Shown here in pieces: positions 47,552-60,885 of a stretch of 64,000 bases of DNA (the first letter of the stretch is position 1; the number at the start of each line of letters is the position of its first letter). The notes under the pieces were generated by a model. That model saw only the letters and a list, made by a program, of their open reading frames with translations. It did not search any database and had not been told where the DNA came from. The stretch is from NCBI GenBank assembly GCA_964017155.1, contig OZ024857.1, positions 18,392,435 to 18,456,434 on the forward strand, written 5' to 3'. Position numbers and translations under genes: made by a program. Origin of the DNA: Oasisia sp. SBJ-2009. Lineage: Eukaryota; Annelida; Polychaeta; Sabellida; Siboglinidae.

Positions 47552-49392
47552 ATGCCGCAGACGGCAGTGACGACAGGCGCTGTCTTCCTGATTCTTTCTT
47601 CTCTGCTCGTAGCTGTTGATTGCACGGGATCCGAAGCCGACAAACTCGCGTACGTACACTTTCTCAAGCCGTCACATCCAACGCCACAAGCTGGTTATCA
47701 AGTGAAATCAATGGCCGGAGTGGTTGAATAATCAGATTGGCGCGATATGAAACGTCATTGTTGTTTACGATTTCTTACAAATAAGATTAACATTTACGCT
47801 TGAAAAATGTGAAATAGTTCGTTCGACAATGTTATCAGTATTTCTATGGAACTTAAATTAATAATTATTTCATGACACATGTTTACCAGACGAACCAAAG
47901 GATGTGCAAATCTACATACATGATTAGTTGGAAGTTGTTGTAGGGTGATAAGATTAATATGCAGAGGTTAGGTTATGTAGAGATTCAACATTATGTTAGT
48001 TTGTATTGTTGTAATGTGCATTTCCGTTGGTTCGTTTGCGGTATAGAGTATGTTCTGATTATTCCCCCAGCTGCTTGTTTCAGGGCAATATAAAGCATGG
48101 TAAAGACAGAGAAACAAACGTAGACAACATTACGTTATAAATAATTATGTCCGATCTATATTGTATGAAGTTGCCATTTAAGTATACATTAATTTATGTA
48201 CATCATCTGTGAAGCATTTCACTGTCAAGTCATTCGTGTGTGCGCTCGCGCACGAGATCGTGCTTGCGTGCATGTGTATGCATGTGGGTGTGCGTGAGTG
48301 CGCGTGGGTGCGTGGAGCATGTGTGTGTGCGTGTTGTATGTGCATGTGTGGGGGCGTACATGCGTGCGAATTTTGCATGCGTGCGTAAAGGCAACATCAG
48401 CAAATATTTCGATCAATAACTGTACCCATAAGATATATATATCTGAAGGTGCCTTGAACACAGTGAAAGACAAACAAGTAAACAACACGATCGTTGTTAA
48501 TGTCAACAGGTGTGTTAGATTTACTATTAGTTAGATTTTAAGTGTAAAGCGCTTTGAGCGGTCCTGAGGACTGGATACTGCGCTATATAAGAACTTGCCT
48601 TTTTTTACTATACAAAATCACCCAATTGAGGTGTGATCAAGAATGTCATTTTGTCTGCAGTTTGGTTGATATTTATTTTGTTTGATGATGACTGTAGTCC
48701 GCTTGGTTGATCCAAAGCATCCATTTTAGTATCGAGACATCGCAATGTCAATTATTGTTAAACATTCAATTACCGTTGGTGCTATGAACGAAGCCTCGCT
48801 GTTTGGCCGATAGATGAGTTTTGATTGGTCGTGTCATCAACACGCTGATCGCATTACTCCCAGGAGAGTCGTGTAGCCCCGGTCTATCTGCTGAATGCGG
48901 CGACTGAACAGAGCCTGTTTCAAGCCACCAATATAAACTAATGTGTGTACTTCCGCGACATGTTCTATCTTCTTCCGACTGGGTGATTTCTGGCCCTGGT
49001 CTATTTATGATTTTTGCGATTCACTTCTAAATGTCCTGACCTGGCCGCCAGTTTGTTTCCGGAACGGCACTGGGCCGCGCTCCCCAATGTTTACAGTAGA
49101 TAAGTTTCGCCTTAAGTGTTTTTTTACATACATACATACATACATACATAATTACGTACGCATGTACGCACGTACGTACGTACATACGTACACACGTAAG
49201 CTCGCACACACTCACACGCATGCGCACGCACACACACACGCACACACATGCACACATGCACACACACGCACGCACATACGCACACACACGCACACACACA
49301 CACACTGACACGCACACGCACACACTGACACGCACACGCGCACGCGCACGCGCACACATACACACACGCACGCACGCACACACGCACACACA

Positions 49393-49432
<40 letters not shown>

Positions 49433-49935
49433 TCGACGGATGTGCGTTTTTCTTACTGTTCTTACTGTTCGCCTGCAGGAGCCTGCTGAAGACATACTTC
49501 CGTTGCAAGCCGTGCAACCCCCTGGACTGCCCCGCACTACCCCTCGACTGTGAGCCGGTGAGGGAGACGGGAATATGCGCGTGCTGCATGACGTGTGCGC
49601 TGACACTAGGCGAGGCGTGCGGCGCGCGCACGGAAAAGTGTGGAGTCGGTCTACAGTGTCGCCCTCTACCGTCAGAGACGCTCACGCCGCTAGAGACGCT
49701 TCTGGCGGGTCGAGGCATTTGTCAGAGAGCTCGCAAAGGTTAGGTGCGAACATTATCACTACTTTACAAGTTTCCGATTATGTGTCATTATTTTACAAGT
49801 TCCGGTCGGTTGACCGGTCGGATGCTCTACATTTAAGTTCACCTACCACCGTGTTAATAAATTAGAGTTTCACCTATTGTTTCACCGATCGGTGCAATAT
49901 GTTGGATTTTTCCTTGTTTTTAATGGGGTTTTTAC

Positions 49936-49996
<61 letters not shown>

Positions 49997-50294
49997 CCAT
50001 GTGCAAATAGCTATAACGTGTTCGCGATTACATTGAATAAATATAGTTTGCATACAAATTGTACGGCATTCGTTATGACTATGGGAGCATCCTTAACAGG
50101 TATCAGACCCAGACATTATGGAATAATAAAACTGGTTACTCATGTCTCTCGAGAACTCTGATTTGACCGCCGGTGTTTCAACATGACCTATTTTGTATTC
50201 AGGTAGTCCGAAATTTGGTCCTCCGCTGAAACGCATTGCTACGAGGTTTTGGCGACGTTCGACGAGAAGTGATATGCTGGCCTATCATCTTTGA
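47552..50294 (+). CDS. secreted single-IGFBP-domain protein (perlustrin/SIBD type), 3 exons, 149 residues
   Basis: Exons 47552-47649, 49479-49738 and 50203-50294 sum to 450 nt, 150 codons with the stop. Exon 1 starts MPQTAVTTG and supplies a hydrophobic core ([13 protein letters not shown]), a signal peptide; its donor CTCGC/GTACGT is phase 2 and fits exon 2. Exon 2 carries an IGFBP N-terminal domain with exactly 12 cysteines: [19 protein letters not shown] (the family GCGCCxxC motif with changes), [14 protein letters not shown] and LLAGRGIC. Exon 3 adds a basic tail ([12 protein letters not shown]) and a TGA, phase 1 at both sides. Vertebrate IGFBPs bind insulin-like growth factors and also carry a C-terminal thyroglobulin domain; no such exon is seen here. 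Molluscan perlustrin is a shell-matrix protein with just this domain, and arthropods have similar single-domain proteins. Exons 1-2 are firm; exon 3 is the best phase-matched choice but less certain. Confidence 0.8.
48536..48612 (+). mobile_element. 3' tail of a SINE/LINE (GTAAAGCGCTTTGAGC...GCGCTATATAAG)
   Basis: AAGTGTAAAGCGCTTTGAGCGG followed by ACTGCGCTATATAAGAACTTGCC and a T-run is the conserved 3' tail shared by many animal SINEs and their partner LINEs. It lies in intron 1 of the IGFBP gene. A body could not be traced upstream. Confidence 0.6.
49126..49430. repeat. (CATA)n, (ACGT)n and (CA)n/(CG) microsatellites
   Basis: Intron 1 of the IGFBP gene ends in this compound repeat. A short (TA)n (49938-49994) lies in intron 2. 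Confidence 0.95.
49479..49738 (+). CDS. exon 2 of the IGFBP-domain gene
   Basis: Lies between TGTTCGCCTGCAG and CGCAAAG/GTTAGG. The 86 complete codons contain the whole 12-cysteine module. It is GC-rich (about 60 percent) against AT-rich introns. The polypyrimidine tract TTTTTCTTACTGTTCTTACTGTTCGCC directly follows a CA/CG microsatellite at 49126-49430, so the intron's 3' end is mostly repeat. Confidence 0.85.
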
Positions 50295-52310
50295 GCTTCA
50301 ACCGCGCGCAGTCGCAACAACGGCTGCTACCACCATTGCTGAGGTCGCGTGCCGTGTGCACTCACCGAGAGAGCGCAATTAATTCGTCCACCGTCGCACA
50401 CACGAGCTGAAGATAGCTAATACACAAGTTTCCGCTAAAAGCACACCCAACGCCAGTTTTCTGCTCGGATTAGAACTCGTCCGCGTGCTGTGGTAGATTT
50501 GGAAGTGAGTACTGCCTGCGCGCCGAGCGCTGGAAATATTACTACAAATATCGCTTCAAATATCGCTGCAAAGCAACATATGATATGATGCAGAAGGTTG
50601 CTCAAATGTCTTATGCAAAGTGACTGTATTCGACCGACAGTGTTGTTGCGTGTGATTAACGACGGCCACAGAGCAGAAGTGTACGTTAAGTTCATTTTCG
50701 TGAACGTATCTGAGCTAACAAGTCCGGCCAACGAAGCGGACTAACCGACCTGTCCTGCATAAGTCGTCCGGAAGTTACCTTTCAGTAAACACCACAAGGA
50801 TACAACACGATTAGATGACACCGTCAATTATATTTTGGAGAGAAATTGAGAAACATTCCAATTGCGCTGTGCCAAACCTTCCACCGTTTGGCAACCACAA
50901 TTCGACAGGCGTATGTCGCTGTGAGAAACATGTTCATTCATTAAGTTGTCCTGTCACAAAGTTTTCGTTTGAAGAGGTTTGTGTTATGTTGTTTTACATC
51001 GTTCTCTAAATCCGAATAACAGTAACTAAACATTAGATCGGATTGTTTTAATCGTATCTTCCACGGGAGAAACTTGGATATGACGCAAAGTGACCGGCTA
51101 ACGTGGATGTAGCCGGGGCCAATTTCGTTATCTAAACACAGATTATAGTGAATCAGTTTAAACGACCACATGCCGCGCCGTCTATCGGAACAACTTGGTG
51201 TACCTGATTGAGTCGGCTTCGCTGATTTATTTTAGCATGATGTGAAATAAAGATCTATACATCGTGGCTCTGTCGTTCTGAATAGTTTTATCCCGCATTC
51301 ACATAAGGTAACACTCTCGCAGATTTCGGTAGAGCGCAGCTGTTTGGCGGACAAAAACGGTCGCTATCATAGTTTACTTATTGGTGCCGTCAGACAGCTT
51401 TAACTTTAAGCCATAAGCCACTATGTTGATCTCCTCCACTCTGCCTGCATATAGGGCAAGTGTGACATTGATAGTGATCGTCAATTTTGTATTGTTGTTT
51501 TCTCGTCCTCACCTTTTGCGCTGCTGCTTCCGTCTATCGTTTCCACTCCTCTCGGTCTGTTCATCTCCATCTCCATTCTACTCTCACGCCCACCTAATTG
51601 TGTACTTATATAATCCTCCTAATAGGGCGTGTAAGCTTCGCGCGCGAAAACGAGGCTGGGGGCAGTTGGGGGCAGGAAATCTATATTCCCCATGTTAACA
51701 TATAGGACTTTGGTTTGTTTTTGGTCGTAATAATCGAACTGTTCCCAAATAGCGTGTTTCAGTTATATTGTCCGAAGGGTTATTACAAGCAGAAGCAATG
51801 GAACATTTTGTCGGTGAAAATGATTACGGAAATCATGAATTGTGATCGATTATTATGGTAGTTGCCATGGCATTAGCGGCAAGTCCCTACTTGTGTTTGG
51901 CGATCTTGACTAATAACGAAGAGTGCCATTTTTCGAGCAGTAAAACCTGTTTGGGGCAAACGTATACCTGTGTTATGATTATGTGCATTTAGATAACTTG
52001 TCAGATATAAGTGCTTATCGAAACCACAACGTATGTAAAATGCAAATCCCGTAAAAGACACATACGGCCTAAAATCTTTTTTTCTGCACTCAATATTAAA
52101 TCGGACATTTAAGTAAAGAAAGGTATAACACACGATATTTAAGACCTGCTTTTCCTATTATTCATCAGTCGGAAGCTACAACTGTCAACAATCGTTAGAA
52201 TATTATTCTTGTGTCCAGTCCCCAATCAGCTCCAGTCGCGCGGAGTCTCGCAATGTATCGTGACCCACTTACAGGCCCTATTCTACCTAAATATTCCTCT
52301 CTCCTTCCAC
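50295..52310. other. no recognisable gene
   Basis: 3' flank of the IGFBP gene. GAAATAAAG at 51244 contains AATAAA but is 950 bases from the stop. No further exon is supported. Confidence 0.5.
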
Positions 52311-55300
52311 CCTCCGGTCAGCTGCTGTCTTCGTCAACCACTCTACCCGGTCATCTGCTGTCTTTGTCAACCACTCTACCCGGTCATCTACTGTCTTTGT
52401 CAACCACTCTACCCGGTCATCTGCTGTCTTCGTCAACCACTCTACCCGGTCATCTACTGTCTTTGTCAACCACTCTAGCCGGTCATCTGCTGTCTTCGTC
52501 AACCACTCTACCCGGTCATCTACTGTCTTTGTCAACCACTCTACCCGGTCATCTGCTGTCTTTGTCAACCACTCTACCCAGTCATTTCCTGTCTTCGTCA
52601 ACCACTCTACCCAGTCATCTGCTGTCTTCGTCAACCACTCTACCCAGTCATCTGCTGTCTTTGTCAACCACTCTACCCAGTCATCTGCTGTCTTCGTCAA
52701 CCACTCTACCCAGTCATCTGCTGTCTATGTCAACCACTCTACCCAGTCACCTGCTGTCTTTGTCAACCACTCTATCCAGTCATCTGCTGTCTTTATCAAC
52801 CACTCTATCTAGTTATCTGCTGTTTTCGTCAACCACTCTACCCAGTCATCTGCTGTCTTCGTCAACCACTCTACCAAGTCATCTGCTGTCTTTCTCAACC
52901 ACTCTACCCAGTCATATACTGTCTTTGTCAACCACTCTACCCGGTCATCTGCTGTCTTTGTCAACCATTCTACCCGGTCATCTGCTGTCTTCGTCAACCA
53001 CTCTACCCAGTCATCTGTTGTCTTTGTCAACCACTCTACCAGGTCATCTACTGTCTTCGTCAACCACTCTACCCAGTCATCTGTTGTCTTTGTCAACCAC
53101 TCTACCAGGTCATCTACTGTCTTTATCAACCACTCTACCCGGTCATCTGCTGTCTTTATCAACCACTCTACCCGGCCATCTGTTGCCTTTATTAATCACT
53201 CGACCCGTTCATCTGATGTCGTTATCAACCACTCTACCCGGTCATCTGCTGTCTTTATCAACCACTCTACCCGGTCATCTATTGTCTTTGTCAACCACTC
53301 TACCCAGTCATCTGCTGTCTTTATCAACCACTCTACCCGGTCATCTGCTGTCTTTATTAACCACTCTACCCAGTCATCTGATGTCGTTATCAACCACTCT
53401 ACCCGGTCATCGGCTGTCTTTATCAACCACTGTACCCGGTCATCTACTGTCTTTGTCAACCACTCTACCCAGTCATCTACTGTCTTTGTCAACCACTCTA
53501 ACTGGTCATCTACTGTCTTCGTCAACCACTCTAACCAGTCATATGCTGTCTTTGTCAACCACTCTACCCAGTCATCAACTGTTTTCGTCAACCACTCTAC
53601 CCAATCATCTGCTGTCTTCGTCAACCACTCTACCCAGTCATCTGCTGTCTTCGTCAACCACTCTAACCAGTCATCTGCTGTCTTTGTCAACCACTCTACC
53701 CAGTCATCTGCTGTGTTTGTCAACCACTCTATCCAGTCATCTACTGTGTTTATCAACCACTCTACCTAGTTATCTGCTGTCTTTATTAACCACTCTACCC
53801 GGTCATCTGCTGTCTTTATTAAGCACTCTACCCGGTCATCTGATGTCTTTATTAACCACTCTACCCGGTCATCTGATGTCGTTATCAACCACTCTACCCA
53901 GTCATATGATGTCTTTTTCAACCACTCTACCCGGTCATCTGCTATCTTTATTAACCACTCTGCCCGGTCATCTGCTGTCTTCGTCAACCACTCTACCCGG
54001 TAATCTGCTGTCTTTATCAACCACTCTACCCGGTCATCTGCTGTTTTCGTCAACCACTCTACCCGGTCATCTGCTGTCTTCGTCAACCACTCTACCCGGT
54101 CATCTGCTGTCTTTATCAACCACTCTACCCGGTCATCTGCTGTCTTTATCAACCACTCTACCCGGTCTTCTGTTGTGTTTGTCAACCACTCTACCCGGTC
54201 ATCTGCTGTCTTTATCAACCACTCTGCCCGGTCATCTGCTGTCTTTATTAACCACTCTACCCAGTCATCTGTTGTGTTTGTCAACCACTCTACCCGGTCT
54301 TCTGCTGTTTTTATCAACCACTCTACCCGGTCATCTGCTGTCTTTATCAACCACTCTACCCGGTCATCTGCTGTCTTTATTAACCACTCTACCCGGTCAT
54401 CTGCTGTCTTTATTGACCACTCTACCCGGTCATCTGCTGCCTTTATCAACCACTCTACCCGGTCATCTGCTGTCTTTATTAACCACTCTACCCGGTCATC
54501 TGCTGTCTTTATTAACCACTCTACCCGGTCATCTGCTGTCTTTGACAACCACTCTATCCGGTCATCTGCTGTCTTTATCAACCACTCTACCCGGTCATCT
54601 GCTGTCTTTATTAACCACTCTACCCGGTCATCTGTTGTGTTTGTCAACCACTCTACCCGGTCTTCTGCTGTTTTTATCAACCACTCTACCCGGTCATCTG
54701 CTGTCTTTATTAACCATTCTACCCAGTCATCTGCTGTCTTCGTCAACCACTCTACCCCGTCATCTGTTGTCTTTATCAACCGCTCTACCTAGTCATCTGC
54801 TGTCTTTATCAACCACTCTACCCAGTCACCTGCTGTCTTTGTCAACCACTCTATCCAGTCATCTGCTGTATTTATCAACCACTCTACCTAGTTATCTGCT
54901 GTTTTTGTCAACCACTCTACCCAGTCATCTGCTGTCTTTGTCAACCACTCTACCCAGTCATCTGCTGTCTTCGTCAACCACTCTACCCGGTCATCTGCTG
55001 TCTTCGTCAACCACTCTACCCAGTCATCTGTTGTCTTTGTCAACCACCATACCAGGTAATCTACTGTCTTCGTCAACCACTCTACACAGTCATCTGTTGT
55101 CTTTGTCAACCACTCTACCCGGTCATCTGCTGTCTTTATCAACCACTCTACCCGGTCTTCTGTTGTGTTTGTCAACCACTCTACCCGGTCATCTGCTGTC
55201 TTTATCAACCACTCTGCCCGGTCATCTGCTGTCTTTATTAACCACTCTACCCAGTCATCTGTTGTGTTTGTCAACCACTCTACCCGGTCTTCTGCTGTTT

Positions 55301-56793
55301 TTATCAACCACTCTACCCGGTCATCTGCTGTCGTTATTAACCACTCTACCCGGTCATCGGCTGTCTTTATCAACCACTGTACCCGGTCATCTACTGTCTT
55401 TGTCAACCACTCTACCCGGTCATCTGCTGTCTTTGTCAACCACATTACCCAGTCATCTACTGTCTTTTTCAACCACTCTAACCGGTCATCTACTGTCTTC
55501 GTCAACCACTCTACCCAGTCATATACTGTCTTTGTCAACCACTCTACCCAGTCATCTACTGTCTTCGTCAACCACTATACCCAGTCATCTGCTGTCTTCG
55601 TCAACCACTCTGCCCAGTCATCTGCTGTCTTTGTCAACCACTCTATCCAGTCATCTGTTGTCTTTATCGACCACTCTACCTAGTTATCTGCTGTCTTTAT
55701 TAACCACTCTACCCGGTCATCTGCTGTCTTTATTAACCACTCTAACCGGTCATCTGATGTCTTTATTAACCACTCTACCCGGTCATCTGCTGTCTTTATT
55801 AACCACTCTACCCGGTCATCTGATGTCGTTATCAACCACTCTACCCAGTCATATGCTGTGTTTATCAACCACTCTACCCGGTCATCTGCTGTCTTTATTA
55901 ACCACTCTACCCGGTCATCTGCTGTCTTCGTCAACCACCCTACCCGGTAATCTGATGTCTTTATCAACCACTCTACCCGGTCATCTGCTGTCTTTATTAA
56001 CCACTCTACCCGGTCATCTGATGTCGTTATCAACCACTCTACCCAGTCATATGCTGTCTTTATCAACCACTCTACCCGGTCATCTGCTGTCTTTATTAAC
56101 CACTCTACCCAGTCATCTGTTGTGTTTGTCAACCACTCTACCCGGTCTTCTGCTGTTTTTATCAACCACTCTACCCGGTCATCTGCTGTCTTTATTAACC
56201 ACTATACCCGGTCATCTGCTGTCTTTATTGACTACTCTACCCGGTCATCTGCTGTCTTTATCAATCACTCTACCCGGTCATCTGTTGTCTTTATTAACCA
56301 CTCTACCCGGTAATCTGCTGTCTTTATTAACCACTCTACCCGGTCATCTGCTGTCTTTGTCAACCACTCTACCCGGTCATCTGCTGTCTTTATCAACCAC
56401 TCTACCCGGTCATCTGCTGTCTTTATTAACCACTCTACCCGGTCATCTGTTGTGTTTGTCAACCACTCTACCCGGTCTTCTGCTGTTTTTATCAACCACT
56501 CTACCCAGTCATCTGTTGTGTTTGTCAACCACTCTACCCGGTCATCTGCTGTCTTTATTAACCACTCTACCCAGTCATCTGCTGTCTTCGTCAACCACTC
56601 TACCCCGTCATCTGTTGTCTTTATCAACCGCTCTACCTAGTCATCTGCTGTCTTTATCAACCACTCTACCCGGTCATCTGCTGTCTTCGTAAACCACACT
56701 ATCCGCTCATCTGCTGTTTTCGTCAACCACTCTACCCAATCATCTGCTGTCTTCGTCAACCACTCTACCCCGTCATCTGTTGTCTTTATCAAC

Positions 56794-59700
56794 CGCTCTA
56801 CCTAGTCATCTGCTGTCTTTATCAACCACTCTACCCAGTCACCTGCTGTCTTTGTCAACCACTCTATCCAGTCATCTGCTGTATTTATCAACCACTCTAC
56901 CTAGTTATCTGCTGTTTTTGTCAACCACTCTACCCAGTCATCTGCTGTCTTTGTCAACCACTCTACCCAGTCATCTGCTGTCTTCGTCAACCACTCTACC
57001 CGGTCATCTGCTGTCTTCGTCAACCACTCTACCCAGTCATCTGTTGTCTTTGTCAACCACCATACCAGGTAATCTACTGTCTTCGTCAACCACTCTACAC
57101 AGTCATCTGTTGTCTTTGTCAACCACTCTACCCGGTCATCTGCTGTCTTTATCAACCACTCTACCCAGTCATCTGTTGTCTTTGTCAACCACTCTACCAG
57201 GTCATCTACTGTCTTTATCAACCACTCTACCCGGTCATCTGCTGTCTTTATCAACCACTCTACCCGGCCATCTGTTGCCTTTATTAATCACTCGACCCGT
57301 TCATCTGATGTCGTTATCAACCACTCTACCCGGTCATCTGCTGTCTTTATCAACCACTCTACCCGGTCATCTATTGTCTTTGTCAACCACTCTACCCAGT
57401 CATCTGCTGTCTTTATCAACCACTCTACCCGGTCATCTGCTGTCTTTATTAACCACTCTACCCAGTCATCTGATGTCGTTATCAACCACTCTACCCGGTC
57501 ATCGGCTGTCTTTATCAACCACTGTACCCGGTCATCTACTGTCTTTGTCAACCACTCTACCCAGTCATCTACTGTCTTTGTCAACCACTCTAACTGGTCA
57601 TCTACTGTCTTCGTCAACCACTCTAACCAGTCATATGCTGTCTTTGTCAACCACTCTACCCAGTCATCAACTGTTTTCGTCAACCACTCTACCCAATCAT
57701 CTGCTGTCTTCGTCAACCACTCTACCCAGTCATCTGCTGTCTTCGTCAACCACTCTAACCAGTCATCTGCTGTCTTTGTCAACCACTCTACCCAGTCATC
57801 TGCTGTGTTTGTCAACCACTCTATCCAGTCATCTACTGTGTTTATCAACCACTCTACCTAGTTATCTGCTGTCTTTATTAACCACTCTACCCGGTCATCT
57901 GCTGTCTTTATTAAGCACTCTACCCGGTCATCTGATGTCTTTATTAACCACTCTACCCGGTCATCTGATGTCGTTATCAACCACTCTACCCAGTCATATG
58001 ATGTCTTTTTCAACCACTCTACCCGGTCATCTGCTATCTTTATTAACCACTCTGCCCGGTCATCTGCTGTCTTCGTCAACCACTCTACCCGGTAATCTGC
58101 TGTCTTTATCAACCACTCTACCCGGTCATCTGCTGTTTTCGTCAACCACTCTACCCGGTCATCTGCTGTCTTCGTCAACCACTCTACCCGGTCATCTGCT
58201 GTCTTTATCAACCACTCTACCCGGTCATCTGCTGTCTTTATCAACCACTCTACCCGGTCTTCTGTTGTGTTTGTCAACCACTCTACCCGGTCATCTGCTG
58301 TCTTTATCAACCACTCTGCCCGGTCATCTGCTGTCTTTATTAACCACTCTACCCAGTCATCTGTTGTGTTTGTCAACCACTCTACCCGGTCTTCTGCTGT
58401 TTTTATCAACCACTCTACCCGGTCATCTGCTGTCTTTATCAACCACTCTACCCGGTCATCTGCTGTCTTTATTAACCACTCTACCCGGTCATCTGCTGTC
58501 TTTATTGACCACTCTACCCGGTCATCTGCTGCCTTTATCAACCACTCTACCCGGTCATCTGCTGTCTTTATTAACCACTCTACCCGGTCATCTGCTGTCT
58601 TTATTAACCACTCTACCCGGTCATCTGCTGTCTTTGACAACCACTCTATCCGGTCATCTGCTGTCTTTATCAACCACTCTACCCGGTCATCTGCTGTCTT
58701 TATTAACCACTCTACCCGGTCATCTGTTGTGTTTGTCAACCACTCTACCCGGTCTTCTGCTGTTTTTATCAACCACTCTACCCGGTCATCTGCTGTCTTT
58801 ATTAACCATTCTACCCAGTCATCTGCTGTCTTCGTCAACCACTCTACCCCGTCATCTGTTGTCTTTATCAACCGCTCTACCTAGTCATCTGCTGTCTTTA
58901 TCAACCACTCTACCCAGTCACCTGCTGTCTTTGTCAACCACTCTATCCAGTCATCTGCTGTATTTATCAACCACTCTACCTAGTTATCTGCTGTTTTTGT
59001 CAACCACTCTACCCAGTCATCTGCTGTCTTTGTCAACCACTCTACCCAGTCATCTGCTGTCTTCGTCAACCACTCTACCCGGTCATCTGCTGTCTTCGTC
59101 AACCACTCTACCCAGTCATCTGTTGTCTTTGTCAACCACCATACCAGGTAATCTACTGTCTTCGTCAACCACTCTACACAGTCATCTGTTGTCTTTGTCA
59201 ACCACTCTACCCGGTCATCTGCTGTCTTTATCAACCACTCTACCCGGTCTTCTGTTGTGTTTGTCAACCACTCTACCCGGTCATCTGCTGTCTTTATCAA
59301 CCACTCTGCCCGGTCATCTGCTGTCTTTATTAACCACTCTACCCAGTCATCTGTTGTGTTTGTCAACCACTCTACCCGGTCTTCTGCTGTTTTTATCAAC
59401 CACTCTACCCGGTCATCTGCTGTCGTTATTAACCACTCTACCCGGTCATCGGCTGTCTTTATCAACCACTGTACCCGGTCATCTACTGTCTTTGTCAACC
59501 ACTCTACCCGGTCATCTGCTGTCTTTGTCAACCACATTACCCAGTCATCTACTGTCTTTTTCAACCACTCTAACCGGTCATCTACTGTCTTCGTCAACCA
59601 CTCTACCCAGTCATATACTGTCTTTGTCAACCACTCTACCCAGTCATCTACTGTCTTCGTCAACCACTATACCCAGTCATCTGCTGTCTTCGTCAACCAC

Positions 59701-60885
59701 TCTGCCCAGTCATCTGCTGTCTTTGTCAACCACTCTATCCAGTCATCTGTTGTCTTTATCGACCACTCTACCTAGTTATCTGCTGTCTTTATTAACCACT
59801 CTACCCGGTCATCTGCTGTCTTTATTAACCACTCTAACCGGTCATCTGATGTCTTTATTAACCACTCTACCCGGTCATCTGCTGTCTTTATTAACCACTC
59901 TACCCGGTCATCTGATGTCGTTATCAACCACTCTACCCAGTCATATGCTGTGTTTATCAACCACTCTACCCGGTCATCTGCTGTCTTTATTAACCACTCT
60001 ACCCGGTCATCTGCTGTCTTCGTCAACCACCCTACCCGGTAATCTGATGTCTTTATCAACCACTCTACCCGGTCATCTGCTGTCTTTATTAACCACTCTA
60101 CCCGGTCATCTGATGTCGTTATCAACCACTCTACCCAGTCATATGCTGTCTTTATCAACCACTCTACCCGGTCATCTGCTGTCTTTATTAACCACTCTAC
60201 CCAGTCATCTGTTGTGTTTGTCAACCACTCTACCCGGTCTTCTGCTGTTTTTATCAACCACTCTACCCGGTCATCTGCTGTCTTTATTAACCACTATACC
60301 CGGTCATCTGCTGTCTTTATTGACTACTCTACCCGGTCATCTGCTGTCTTTATCAATCACTCTACCCGGTCATCTGTTGTCTTTATTAACCACTCTACCC
60401 GGTAATCTGCTGTCTTTATTAACCACTCTACCCGGTCATCTGCTGTCTTTGTCAACCACTCTACCCGGTCATCTGCTGTCTTTATCAACCACTCTACCCG
60501 GTCATCTGCTGTCTTTATTAACCACTCTACCCGGTCATCTGTTGTGTTTGTCAACCACTCTACCCGGTCTTCTGCTGTTTTTATCAACCACTCTACCCAG
60601 TCATCTGTTGTGTTTGTCAACCACTCTACCCGGTCATCTGCTGTCTTTATTAACCACTCTACCCAGTCATCTGCTGTCTTCGTCAACCACTCTACCCCGT
60701 CATCTGTTGTCTTTATCAACCGCTCTACCTAGTCATCTGCTGTCTTTATCAACCACTCTACCCGGTCATCTGCTGTCTTCGTAAACCACACTATCCGCTC
60801 ATCTGCTGTTTTCGTCAACCACTCTACCCAATCATCTGCTGTCTTCGTCAACCACTCTACCCCGTCATCTGTTGTCTTTATCAAC
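56794..60885. repeat. 4,092-bp higher-order repeat (124 x 33 bp), second copy
   Basis: From about 57160 to 60885 the sequence repeats 53070-56793 with a shift of 4,092 bases; predicted products of corresponding frames are identical (for example 53766-54779 and 57858-58871). Its first ~350 bases instead match 54781-55130 at a shift of 2,013 (61 units), the mark of an unequal crossover. Confidence 0.9.
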
